The position numbers and the translations under genes were made by a program. A model generated the notes under the pieces. It worked only from the letters and a program-made list of their open reading frames with translations. It made no database searches and was not told the origin of the DNA. Positions 8,274 to 15,300 of a stretch of 20,722 nt of DNA are shown here, in pieces. Position 1 is the stretch's first letter, and each line of letters opens with the position of its first letter. Source of the stretch: Bacteroidota bacterium (GTDB lineage Bacteria; Bacteroidota; Bacteroidia; Bacteroidales; GCA-2748055); the NCBI GenBank assembly GCA_024244665.1, contig JAAEOI010000215.1:1-20722 (forward strand), read 5' to 3'.

Positions 8274-8435
8274 GATAGGAGGATAACACAGAATTTAAGG
8301 GAAGCGCTGAACCTTATTGATATTCAACTATTGGATCATTTGATATTGAATAAGGATGAGCTGGAGCGCGCTCCTGCTCCTCCTCCTCCTGGTGAATTAA
8401 ACCCTAAGAAAGAGAAAAGAATATCCGTGGCTTAG
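8274..8435 (+). pseudogene. radC remnant (C-terminal end only)
   Basis: An open frame without a usable start runs from just after a TGA at 8271 to TAG at 8433. It reads RRITQNLREALNLIDIQLLD followed by HLILNKDE, which resembles the end of RadC-family JAB-domain proteins (T-x-K-I-K-E-A-x-x-L-L-D-I-x-L-L-D-H-x-I-I). The metal-binding HxH and the N-terminal two thirds are missing, so it cannot be an active protein. The tail continues as ERAPAPPPPGELN and then a Lys-rich end. The Pro run is encoded by a CCT microsatellite, and its upstream half lies in a near-perfect 22-bp palindrome. RadC genes are commonly carried on Bacteroidota mobile elements, so this scrap supports past insertion or deletion here. 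Confidence 0.65.
8358..8379. repeat. 22-bp near-perfect palindrome inside the radC remnant
   Basis: The arms are GAGCTGGAGCG (8358-8368) and CGCTCCTGCTC (8369-8379), complementary except for one T:T position, with no spacer. It is G/C-rich in an otherwise A/T-rich stretch and runs into a CCT repeat (8375-8391). It may simply reflect the coding repeat, or it may be a recombination or deletion hotspot. Confidence 0.55.
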
Positions 8436-8452
8436 ATAATTTTACAGAAAAA

Positions 8453-8466
8453 AAGTTGCACAACTT
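8453..8466. promoter_or_regulatory. Small dyad upstream of the thioredoxin-like gene
   Basis: AAGTTG-CA-CAACTT is a 6-bp inverted repeat with a 2-nt centre, 31 bp before ATG 8498. It could be an operator or part of the leader. Nothing else supports a role, and it could be chance. Confidence 0.25.
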
Positions 8467-8497
8467 CGTAAGTAGCGTTCGTCAACAAAAAAACACA

Positions 8498-9501
8498 ATG
8501 AAAACACTTATATTTTTGACTTCAATTACCCTCTTAACACTAACAAATTGTAAGTACGAAGAATCCTTCAAATTAGTCGGGGAGCTAAAAGCTGATTTCG
8601 AAGGATTAATTTACTTGGAATATGATGACAAAATTGACAGTTTTTACGTGAACTCGAAGCATTTCGAATTCAAAGGGAACCCTGAGTATCCTACTTATGC
8701 CTATATCTATAGTTCCTCTCTCGATGGAGAATCCTTAATTATCGAGAATAAAACTCAAAATATTAGTCTAAAAGAAATTAATCATACTCTTACCATCGAA
8801 AATTACTCTGGTCAAACTTTTAATGGAATAATCAATGAATTTAGATTATTCACTGACTCATTGCAGAATGACCCTGACTTTGAATCATACCTCTTTGAAA
8901 AATTAAAACAAAGATTTTCAGAGAACTCCAAGAGTCAAGTTAATGGACTGTTATTGTGCCTTTTTCCACTTTTAAATAACCTATCCACGGAGAACTTTTT
9001 GAATCTGTACAATATGATTGACATCAATACTCAAATTCCTTCAGACATGGAAATGCTCAACATAGAAATTGAGAAAAGAAAGAAATTTGCTATTGGTGAA
9101 CATTTTAAAAATTATCAAATACCTGATATAAATGATAACGAGGTTTTTATTTCAGATTTTCAAAGCAAAGTCTTGTTGATTGAGTTTTGGGCATCTTGGT
9201 GTGGGGGCTGTTTAGAAAAAAACAATCATTTAAAGGAACTTTACAACAAATATAATGATTTTGGCTTTGACATATTAGGAATATCGGTGGATGAAAATAA
9301 GGGAGATATGATGGAGATCATAAACAGGGAAAATTTAAAATGGGACAATTATCGTGTTAATTTTGGACACCAATTTTAAATGAATTAGGGATTCTATTCA
9401 TTCCTTCAAATTTTTTAATCGATTTTGACGGAACAATATTAGCAACAAACATTAATACTAACGGAATAGAAGAAATACTAAATAACAAACTAAAGAACTG
9501 A
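8498..9501 (+). pseudogene. TlpA-like thioredoxin lipoprotein, frameshifted near the 3' end
   Basis: ATG 8498 gives a lipoprotein signal (MKTLIFLTSITLLTLTNC, Cys18); the upstream in-frame TTG at 8456 is unlikely. Residues about 25-110 resemble the DUF4369 domain found in front of periplasmic TlpA/ResA-like thioredoxins. The thioredoxin fold starts near residue 205 with VLLIEFWASWCGGC; the active site is CGGC where relatives usually have CxPC. The first frame stops at 9379 after VNFGHQF. The -1 frame continues the expected fold: FWTPILNELGILFIP, then SNFLIDFDGTIL, to TGA at 9499-9501. A one-base deletion, most likely in the TTTT run at 9361-9364, explains this. The intact product would be about 334 residues. 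The truncated form lacks the last beta strands and the cis-Pro loop, so it is probably inactive unless the shift is a sequencing error. Confidence 0.85.
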
Positions 9502-9668
9502 GAAATGATTAATCGGTGGTGCAAATGAATATGCTTCGATGGATAACTTTTATATTCGTACAGCAAGGAAATTTTGATCTGCTTATCCCCATAAATACGC
9601 ATATATCATCCACCCAGACTAAGATTTTTGTTAATCAGAGTGTCCTGATGAAGAAAACAGGAAGGCTA
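9502..9668. other. Intergenic stretch without a supported gene
   Basis: This lies between the frameshifted thioredoxin gene and the GH106 fragment. A 50-codon + frame (ATG near 9525) has no recognisable features. On the minus strand, directly after the double stop of the GH106 fragment, the same frame reads PSCFLHQD, faintly like the PSGLLGP that ends many GH106 proteins. The decayed tail may therefore extend to about 9640. Confidence 0.4.
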
Positions 9669-10197
9669 TTATATTAAAGTCTTATCCTTGTAGAGATGCC
9701 ATACATTCGTTTTAGTGAAGCGCTCTGCCTCGGGTAGTTTCCAATCCCCAACCAGCCGGTTGGCCCAGAGGTTGGTCACGTCAATTTCCAGGATATTTTC
9801 CCCATCGCAATCGCCCCAGATCTCGTTGGCAAGCATTTGTACCCTTGCATCACATTGTGGATAATTCCTGAGTCCCGGATCTCTCAAGGGTTTTGGGCCA
9901 AGCACGGTTGCTCCCGCTGCCACAAGCTCCTTTATCTTCTGAGGAAGTTCCACAGGCATGGCATCCCGGTCGGGCAGCACCAGCATGTGGTAGCTCATTC
10001 CATCGGGAAGGACGATGCGTCCATTCTCTACAGACATACGTGTCAGGATTACATCGGCGTTGCAGTAATCGCAATCATAACCAAGACCCAGGGTTGGAGA
10101 CATGTTTAATCCTGACCGGGTTGCTGGTTGGTGCGGGAATCGAGTCGCCCAGGTAGATAATGAAAATTGCAAGTACATTGGATTTCCCGGTCCACAT
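9669..10197 (-). pseudogene. GH106-type alpha-L-rhamnosidase fragment, frameshifted and truncated
   Basis: This is the C-terminal part of a large glycosidase of the GH106 type. The main frame (10097 down to 9669) reads LGLGYDCDYCNADVILTRMS, then GRIVLPDGMSYHMLVLPDRD and GATVLGPKPLRDPGL, and ends NVWHLYKDKTLI before two consecutive stops. Upstream of about 10098 the matching sequence is in another frame (IYLGDSIPAPTSNPVRIKHV), so one inserted base (or two lost) separates the pieces. The upstream frame begins at ATG 10197 after an AAAGGA. The catalytic domain, normally several hundred residues further N-terminal, is absent. It follows the sulfatase operon on the same strand and is probably a decayed last gene of that operon. 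The fragment has no plausible enzyme activity. Confidence 0.75.
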
Positions 10198-10236
10198 GAT
10201 ATTCCTTTATGAAAATTTTATTTGCTACTTATAAAT

Positions 10237-10359
10237 ATGGGTAACGATTTGATTAAACTCAATATTGATGTAGCCACAACTGATAATGTGGCATGGCAGG
10301 CTGTGCAATGCTTTCAAGCCCAAAAAGGAATAATAACAGCAATACAGAATAATATTTAG
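10237..10359 (+). CDS. Small hypothetical ORF, 40 residues
   Basis: ATG 10237 to TAG 10357-10359 encodes MGNDLIKLNIDVATTDNVAW and a further 20 residues ending AIQNNI. It faces the sulfatase operon and overlaps the sulfatase stop by 4 bp. I recognise no family. It has no clear ribosome site and could be a remnant or chance. It is listed because it fills the only gap between the GH106 fragment and the sulfatase operon. Confidence 0.2.
   Translation: MGNDLIKLNIDVATTDNVAWQAVQCFQAQKGIITAIQNNI
10273..10292 (-). terminator. Weak hairpin downstream of the sulfatase operon
   Basis: GCCACA (10273-10278) and TGTGGC (10287-10292) form a 6-bp stem with an 8-nt loop, about 65 bp past the last sulfatase stop. 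There is no T-run after it on the minus strand, so an intrinsic terminator is doubtful. Confidence 0.2.
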
Positions 10360-11669
10360 TGTACGTCAAATTTCCAATTCTCAATAGCTGACTTCATCTC
10401 TTCTGTGCGTATGGGGTACTTATCCGCAATGTTTGTTGTTTCCTTAATATCCTTACTCAAATCGTACAATTCGACAATATCACCCTTGGTCTGCATTTTC
10501 CAGTTTCCGTCTCTCATGGCTGTCCCTAAAGCTGTCCCTGGTTCTGGTTCGCATCCGAAAAATACCTGTCGGTCAGGCAAATCGATTTGATCTAAGAGGT
10601 GGCCTTTTATGCTAATCCCGTCAAACTTTCTTTCTTTGGAGATATCGGTACCCACAATATCCATAACTGTCGGCAGAAGATCCATTCCCACAGTCAACTC
10701 ATCGCTTGTCCACCCTGCCTTGATTCGGCCGGGCCATCTGGCGACTGCCGGAACGCGATGGCCACCCTCGTAGTTACTCCATTTACCACCACGGTAAGGC
10801 CTTTCATTTGGACTCATTCTAACATCGCCGTTGTCTGAGAAGAAGAAGACGAATGTCTTCTCATCCAGGTCAAGCTCTTTGAGTGCCTGCAATATCTCGC
10901 CCACTGAATCGTCCAATCCCTTCAACATAATTTTATACCTGGCTTGCGCTACTTCCCCCTCAAGTGGTATATCCTTGCCCCTGGTTCCTGGTGGGTCTGA
11001 AGGGATCTGATAGTAGTTGTGAACAGCCTGATGAGAGACATATAGAAAGAAGGGTTTGTTCTTATTTCGCCTGATAAAATCAATGGATTGGTTTGTTATA
11101 ATATCAGTCGAGTACCCCTCTTGATTTTTTACATCGGTTCCGTCCATCCAATCGCCATGGGCCAGGTAATCACATCCGCCAGGCAGAAAGCCGATAAACT
11201 CGTCGAATCCATGATTTGTAGGATTATGGCGAATATCTGTTCCGCAATGCCATTTACCAAATATAGCAGTCTTGTAACCAGCGCTCTTCAATAATCCCGA
11301 AATGGTCACTTCAGAGGGTTCCAGGCCTATCGAATCCCGACGCCCGACAATCACACTTACAATCCCAGCCCTTTGCTGATAACGGCCTGTCAAAAATGCA
11401 GCTCTGGTAGGACTGCATACTGAGCCATTGGAATGAAAGTCTGTAAACCTTACTCCCTCCCGGGCCATCCGGTCGATATTAGGAGTATTGATCCATCCAT
11501 CATAAAGACTCATATCACCACAACCGAGATCATCCGCCAGAATTAAAATAATATTAGGCTTACTTTTTGTTTCGGGAGACTCGGTGCTTCGCTTTTCAGC
11601 ACTGAAAACTACTCCTGGCATCAATATAATAGCCAGAGCCAATACAGTTTTGATCCTGTTGATTTTCAT
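10356..11669 (-). CDS. S1-family sulfatase, secreted
   Basis: This is a 437-residue sulfatase, last gene of the right operon. ATG 11669 is preferred over TTG 11678; it lies 5 bp after the upstream stop, so the two are co-translated. It has a classic signal peptide (MKINRIKTVLALAIILMPG, cleavage likely after VVFSA) rather than a lipobox, unlike the other sulfatases here. Motifs are NIILILADDLGCGD, VCSPTRAAFLTGRY with formylglycine Cys85, FGKWHCG, SHQAVHN and FFSDNGD, so every S1 catalytic position is present. The pattern TPNIDRMAREGVRFTDFH and the compact length fit the arylsulfatase/GalNAc-6-sulfatase-like branch. It is likely soluble in the periplasm, acting on sulfated oligosaccharides imported from the surface. 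Specificity is unknown. Confidence 0.95.
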   Translation of the reverse strand: MKINRIKTVLALAIILMPGVVFSAEKRSTESPETKSKPNIILILADDLGCGDMSLYDGWINTPNIDRMAREGVRFTDFHSNGSVCSPTRAAFLTGRYQQRAGIVSVIVGRRDSIGLEPSEVTISGLLKSAGYKTAIFGKWHCGTDIRHNPTNHGFDEFIGFLPGGCDYLAHGDWMDGTDVKNQEGYSTDIITNQSIDFIRRNKNKPFFLYVSHQAVHNYYQIPSDPPGTRGKDIPLEGEVAQARYKIMLKGLDDSVGEILQALKELDLDEKTFVFFFSDNGDVRMSPNERPYRGGKWSNYEGGHRVPAVARWPGRIKAGWTSDELTVGMDLLPTVMDIVGTDISKERKFDGISIKGHLLDQIDLPDRQVFFGCEPEPGTALGTAMRDGNWKMQTKGDIVELYDLSKDIKETTNIADKYPIRTEEMKSAIENWKFDVH

Positions 11670-11674
11670 AATTT

Positions 11675-13186
11675 TCAATCTTTCATGATATTTAACTGTT
11701 CCTTAAGATCATGCACAATATCCTGGTGCTTAAGGTAAAGATTATTGGTTTCACCTGGATCATCCCGTAGATTATAGAGTTGTCCGGGTGCATCGGGCTC
11801 CGTATCCTCTAAAGCGTATGGCACCAGGTGTTCCCGGGTATAGTTGTTTCCCCCGGAACCCTGGTGATCAAGGTACTTCCAGTGGCCATTCCGGATCGCG
11901 AGTTCAAGTTTATTTGTCTGATGCAGGGTGTATTGGCGAAGAGGAATATCACCGGCTTGCTCACCGAGGAATACAGGCAGAATGCTGTAACTGTCTTCGG
12001 CAGCATCCTCCGGAAGTTCTGCTCCCACTATCTCCGCACAGGTCGCCATAATATCCGTGAGACACACAGTTTGAGAGCTCACACTTCCTTCACTGATATG
12101 GCCTGGCCATTGCACAATGAATGGTATGCGATGACCACCTTCCCACTGGTCACGTTTCATGCCTCGCCAGGGATTTGCACCATCATGCCCGTAATCCCTT
12201 CGCATATTGATTACACTGGTGGTCTCCGGCCCATTATCGCTGGAGAACATTACCAGGGTTTTTTCAGCCAGTCCGAGGCTGTCCAGGACATTCATCAGGC
12301 TTCCCACTATAAAATCGAGTTCGAAGATGAAGTCACCATGCGGACCGGCCCGGGTACGTTCTTTGAAATCTTTGCCCGGAAAGGATGGCAGATGAACCGC
12401 CTGTGTGGAGTGAAACAGGAAGAATGGCCTGTCGGGATTATTCCTTTTATGGTTTTCCAGGAACTCTTTGCTCTTATCAAGAAAGATCATATCGACCTCT
12501 TCCAGGTCAAAACCCGGTGCAATCATTCCAATGCGGTTGTCATTCGAATAAGCGTGATCGGGCAGTGGTTCACGGTCCAGGAGCCCTTCAGGTGGCACAG
12601 GAATCCGGTCCCCGTCAATGAAGGCATAGAGGTAATCAGTGGTCGGACAGCAGGCTGTCCCGTAAAAGTAGTCAAATCCCCGGTGAATGGGTGCATCGGG
12701 AATGGGACGGTTATAGTCGATGCGCTGGACCGCTTCCAGTCCATTCTTTAGGATGGGTTGCCCTTTTACATCAGAAAAGGTCAGGCCCACATGCCATTTG
12801 CCAACACATGCCGTGGTATACCCATGATCACGAAGCATGCCAGGTAGTGTAAGTCGATCCTCCTCGATCAGGCAGGGTCCTCCAGCCCCGGTGAATACCC
12901 CCGGGAATCCTGTCCGAAAAGCCATGCGACCGGTTAGAAGGCTGTAGCGACTTGGTGTACAGACTGTCGACGGACTGTGCGCATCAGTAAAACGCATGCC
13001 TTCCCCTGCCAGCTTATCGAGGTTTGGGGTAGGTACCCTGGATTCCGGATTATAACAGGCAACATCGCCATATCCGAGATCATCGGCAAGGATAAAAAGG
13101 ATATTTGGCACCTGCAAATGTTCTTTTGTCTTCTGAGAACATGAAATGCAAGCCAAAAACGAAAGTATCACTACAATGGTCTTCAT
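11675..13186 (-). CDS. S1-family sulfatase, lipoprotein
   Basis: This is a 503-residue sulfatase. ATG 13186 is preferred over TTG 13204 and gives lipoprotein signal MKTIVVILSFLACISC, 10 bp after the LamG gene stop. Motifs are NILFILADDLGYGD, VCTPSRYSLLTGR with formylglycine Cys76, GKWHVGLTF, STQAVHLPS and FSSDNGPE. It is a relative of the sulfatase at 767-2254, sharing YNPESR/K near the N-terminus, FDYFYGTA in mid-protein and DSYxxLP near the C-terminus. The two are divergent enough to be old paralogs. Having the same type in both arms suggests they serve one substrate or a duplicated ancestral locus. It should be cell-surface or outer-membrane anchored. The sulfate position is not determinable here. 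Confidence 0.95.
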   Translation of the reverse strand: MKTIVVILSFLACISCSQKTKEHLQVPNILFILADDLGYGDVACYNPESRVPTPNLDKLAGEGMRFTDAHSPSTVCTPSRYSLLTGRMAFRTGFPGVFTGAGGPCLIEEDRLTLPGMLRDHGYTTACVGKWHVGLTFSDVKGQPILKNGLEAVQRIDYNRPIPDAPIHRGFDYFYGTACCPTTDYLYAFIDGDRIPVPPEGLLDREPLPDHAYSNDNRIGMIAPGFDLEEVDMIFLDKSKEFLENHKRNNPDRPFFLFHSTQAVHLPSFPGKDFKERTRAGPHGDFIFELDFIVGSLMNVLDSLGLAEKTLVMFSSDNGPETTSVINMRRDYGHDGANPWRGMKRDQWEGGHRIPFIVQWPGHISEGSVSSQTVCLTDIMATCAEIVGAELPEDAAEDSYSILPVFLGEQAGDIPLRQYTLHQTNKLELAIRNGHWKYLDHQGSGGNNYTREHLVPYALEDTEPDAPGQLYNLRDDPGETNNLYLKHQDIVHDLKEQLNIMKD

Positions 13187-13196
13187 AATTATAAAT

Positions 13197-15239
13197 TTAT
13201 TCAAATACTGCCTGCTTCATTTCGAAAGAGGTGCTTTTTGTGGATTGAACCTGCACATAAAATATCAGCTTGCTCTCTCCTTCCACATCATATTCAATGC
13301 CATACCTGAATTGATCCCCCGCAGGAATCTCTTTGCCATTCATAAATAGTACCGGTACGGCATCGCCCCAATTATTGATTTCGAAGGCGGGATTAAAGAG
13401 GGGTGAATTGCTTGTGGCTTCCACTTTAAAGGCAATTTTCGCTCTCTTTTTTATGGAAGTCAGTTTATAAATACGTTCTGTATAGTCATATCCTTCGCTG
13501 GTAAATTCTCCCGGTTCAATAAGCAGGGGAGGAGGATTGTTCCATGAGAGAGCAAGAGCTGTGAGCTCTTCTGCTGGAAGGTTAGTCATTCCATACAGGG
13601 CCACATTCTCATCGGTAAATCCCCAGCTTAAGGAAGAATGCGAAGCCCGGTCAGCTGCAATACAACTTCGGCCGTCGGATGCTATTTGTGCCACAGGCCA
13701 GTGATTCCACCAGGGGAAATGTGAATATTCAGGCCTTACCTCACCATTGAAAACCCTGAATTTTACTCCTTCCCTGAAAATGGTAAAGGGTCGGTAATCC
13801 GATTTAAAATTGGTCATCTGGATCACTGCATCCTCCAAATCAAATTTTGGGAAACCCCTTTCCCAGGAGTAGGTTCTGCTCTCACCCTTCATATTGGCCA
13901 GTGTAACAGCCTCCAGGTCAACATTATCTTCCGGCCGGGTTCCCGGTTCATTGAGAAAAATTGTCTCCTGCCAGCCACCATGTCCTGGTAGTAGTTTCCG
14001 CATGGCAACACCATCGGGGTATATGTAGTAATATTCATCAGCCCACTGGCCAAATCCACTCTGATCATCAAGGTCTACCTGTCTGAATTTAACATCCATT
14101 TGCAGGTATCTCCAGTGCACTACCACCCTGGCCGGGTTATTCTCGATGATGGAGACCCTGGAGCTGCGGCACTGCACATCTGACATGTGTTCCACGCAAC
14201 CTGTAACAAGTTCATCCCTGGAGCCATCTCTGAGAAACCAGTTTCCTCCCGTCTCCCGGCTCTGATCGGCCATCCACTTGCCATTTTCGGATACCCAGCA
14301 GGCAGAGTAGCGGGTCCCTCTCCAGAACATCACTTTTACCGGAGATTGATCAAACTGAACCACAACATCGGCGTGGGGACCCACAGGCCATAAATTATCC
14401 CATTCCTCATAATAATTCAAGGTGGTATAGCTGGCTCCAAACCTGCCCGATGGTTTTACGCTTGGGAATTTTCGTTCCTCGAGCCGGGGATTGTTTTCCG
14501 TTTTATCTTTTTCATAAGTATCGGCAATTGTTTCAGGAGATAGTGAACTGTCATATACCTTGATTTCATCCATTAATCCGTCAAAAGAGTACCATGAGGG
14601 AAAGGTAGCCCACGCCCGGATCGGATCGGATGGGGGCAGAGGCCTGTTGTTACGGCCGATCATTGTCGTAATATCTTTAGCCTGAACCAACCTGGAAGGA
14701 CTGGGGTTTGATGCGGCCAATTGGCCATTGATATAAACTTTTATCCCCTCATTCCGGCTGAATGTTCCTGCAATGTGATACCATTTATTAAGCTCCAGGC
14801 CGACCTTGCCCTCTGTGTCCAGGTCAGACCAGCATTCATGCCAGGTTGATGTCCCGTCCGACAGGTTGAATCCAACCCTGCCCCGGCTGTCGATACCAAA
14901 AAAATATCCTGTGATCGCCCTGTTTTCCTGTGCAAGCACAGGTACATTATTCCAGGGGTAGGCCCCCAGGGCAATCCATGCTTCCACCGAAAACTCGCTC
15001 CCGGTTTCCGGGGCATCTTCCGGCTCCAGCATCAGCGAAGTGGTAAAGCCGTCAAATTTCAGGGCATCTCCGTGAATGCCTTTTGCATACTGATAGTTAC
15101 CCTGGATTTCGAGGCTATGCGATTTTTCAAAGGACCATTTGGCAACAGCTTCAGGGCCCTGTTCCCCTTGACCATGCAGGATTTGTCCCCACAGGACCAT
15201 TCCCAGAAACAGTTGAAATTTTATCTGCATGGTTTTCAT
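13197..15239 (-). CDS. LamG-domain secreted protein with uncharacterised C-terminal region
   Basis: This is a 680-residue protein. I chose ATG 15239 because the frame's upstream ATG at 15314 would overlap the preceding gene, whereas 15239 gives a normal signal peptide (MKTMQIKFQLFLGMVLWG). Residues about 30-240 form a LamG/concanavalin A-like jelly roll: KFDGFTTSLMLEP, FSVEAWIALGAYPW, WYHIAGTFSRNEGIKVYING and FDGLMDEIKVYD, a fold that binds or cleaves polysaccharide. The remaining roughly 430 residues match no family I know. They are rich in Trp, Tyr and charged residues (VMFWRGTRYSACWVSENGKW, DEYYYIYPDGVAMRKLLPGH) and look like a large beta-sandwich or a lyase/hydrolase fold. It sits between the large glycosidase-like genes and the sulfatases, 34 bp after the upstream stop. 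It is either an unrecognised polysaccharide-active enzyme or a binding protein. Confidence 0.85.
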   Translation of the reverse strand: MKTMQIKFQLFLGMVLWGQILHGQGEQGPEAVAKWSFEKSHSLEIQGNYQYAKGIHGDALKFDGFTTSLMLEPEDAPETGSEFSVEAWIALGAYPWNNVPVLAQENRAITGYFFGIDSRGRVGFNLSDGTSTWHECWSDLDTEGKVGLELNKWYHIAGTFSRNEGIKVYINGQLAASNPSPSRLVQAKDITTMIGRNNRPLPPSDPIRAWATFPSWYSFDGLMDEIKVYDSSLSPETIADTYEKDKTENNPRLEERKFPSVKPSGRFGASYTTLNYYEEWDNLWPVGPHADVVVQFDQSPVKVMFWRGTRYSACWVSENGKWMADQSRETGGNWFLRDGSRDELVTGCVEHMSDVQCRSSRVSIIENNPARVVVHWRYLQMDVKFRQVDLDDQSGFGQWADEYYYIYPDGVAMRKLLPGHGGWQETIFLNEPGTRPEDNVDLEAVTLANMKGESRTYSWERGFPKFDLEDAVIQMTNFKSDYRPFTIFREGVKFRVFNGEVRPEYSHFPWWNHWPVAQIASDGRSCIAADRASHSSLSWGFTDENVALYGMTNLPAEELTALALSWNNPPPLLIEPGEFTSEGYDYTERIYKLTSIKKRAKIAFKVEATSNSPLFNPAFEINNWGDAVPVLFMNGKEIPAGDQFRYGIEYDVEGESKLIFYVQVQSTKSTSFEMKQAVFE

Positions 15240-15300
15240 TTTGAGTTTATTGGCTGATGGAAAGAGAAAATATTTATTCAGGTTTAAACGAAACAGACCA
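15240..15300 (-). repeat. 3' end and flank shared with 18400-18466 (tandem duplication unit)
   Basis: The 3' end of paralog A plus the following spacer (GGTTTAAACGAAACAGACCA on the + strand at 15281-15300, then a run with GAAAGAGA and TTTATT) recurs after paralog B at about 18423-18466. The duplicated unit therefore included the spacer, and the leader of the LamG gene resembles the leader of paralog A. Confidence 0.7.

Noticed and set aside
8440..8500. Integron attC-like site around the AAGTTG/CAACTT dyad
   Set aside because: The arms do not match the RYYYAAC/GTTRRRY core pattern and no second core pair is present.
9355..9380. Programmed -1 ribosomal frameshift in the thioredoxin-like gene
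   Set aside because: There is no classical XXXYYYZ slippery heptamer and no obvious downstream stem; a mutation or sequencing error is simpler.
9525..9677. 50-codon + ORF between the thioredoxin gene and the GH106 fragment
   Set aside because: No ribosome site, no family resemblance, and it overlaps the GH106 fragment end on the other strand.
11828..12751. A 307-codon open frame on the + strand
   Set aside because: It is antisense to the well-supported sulfatase at 11675-13186, has no recognisable motifs or signal, and fits codon-bias shadowing.
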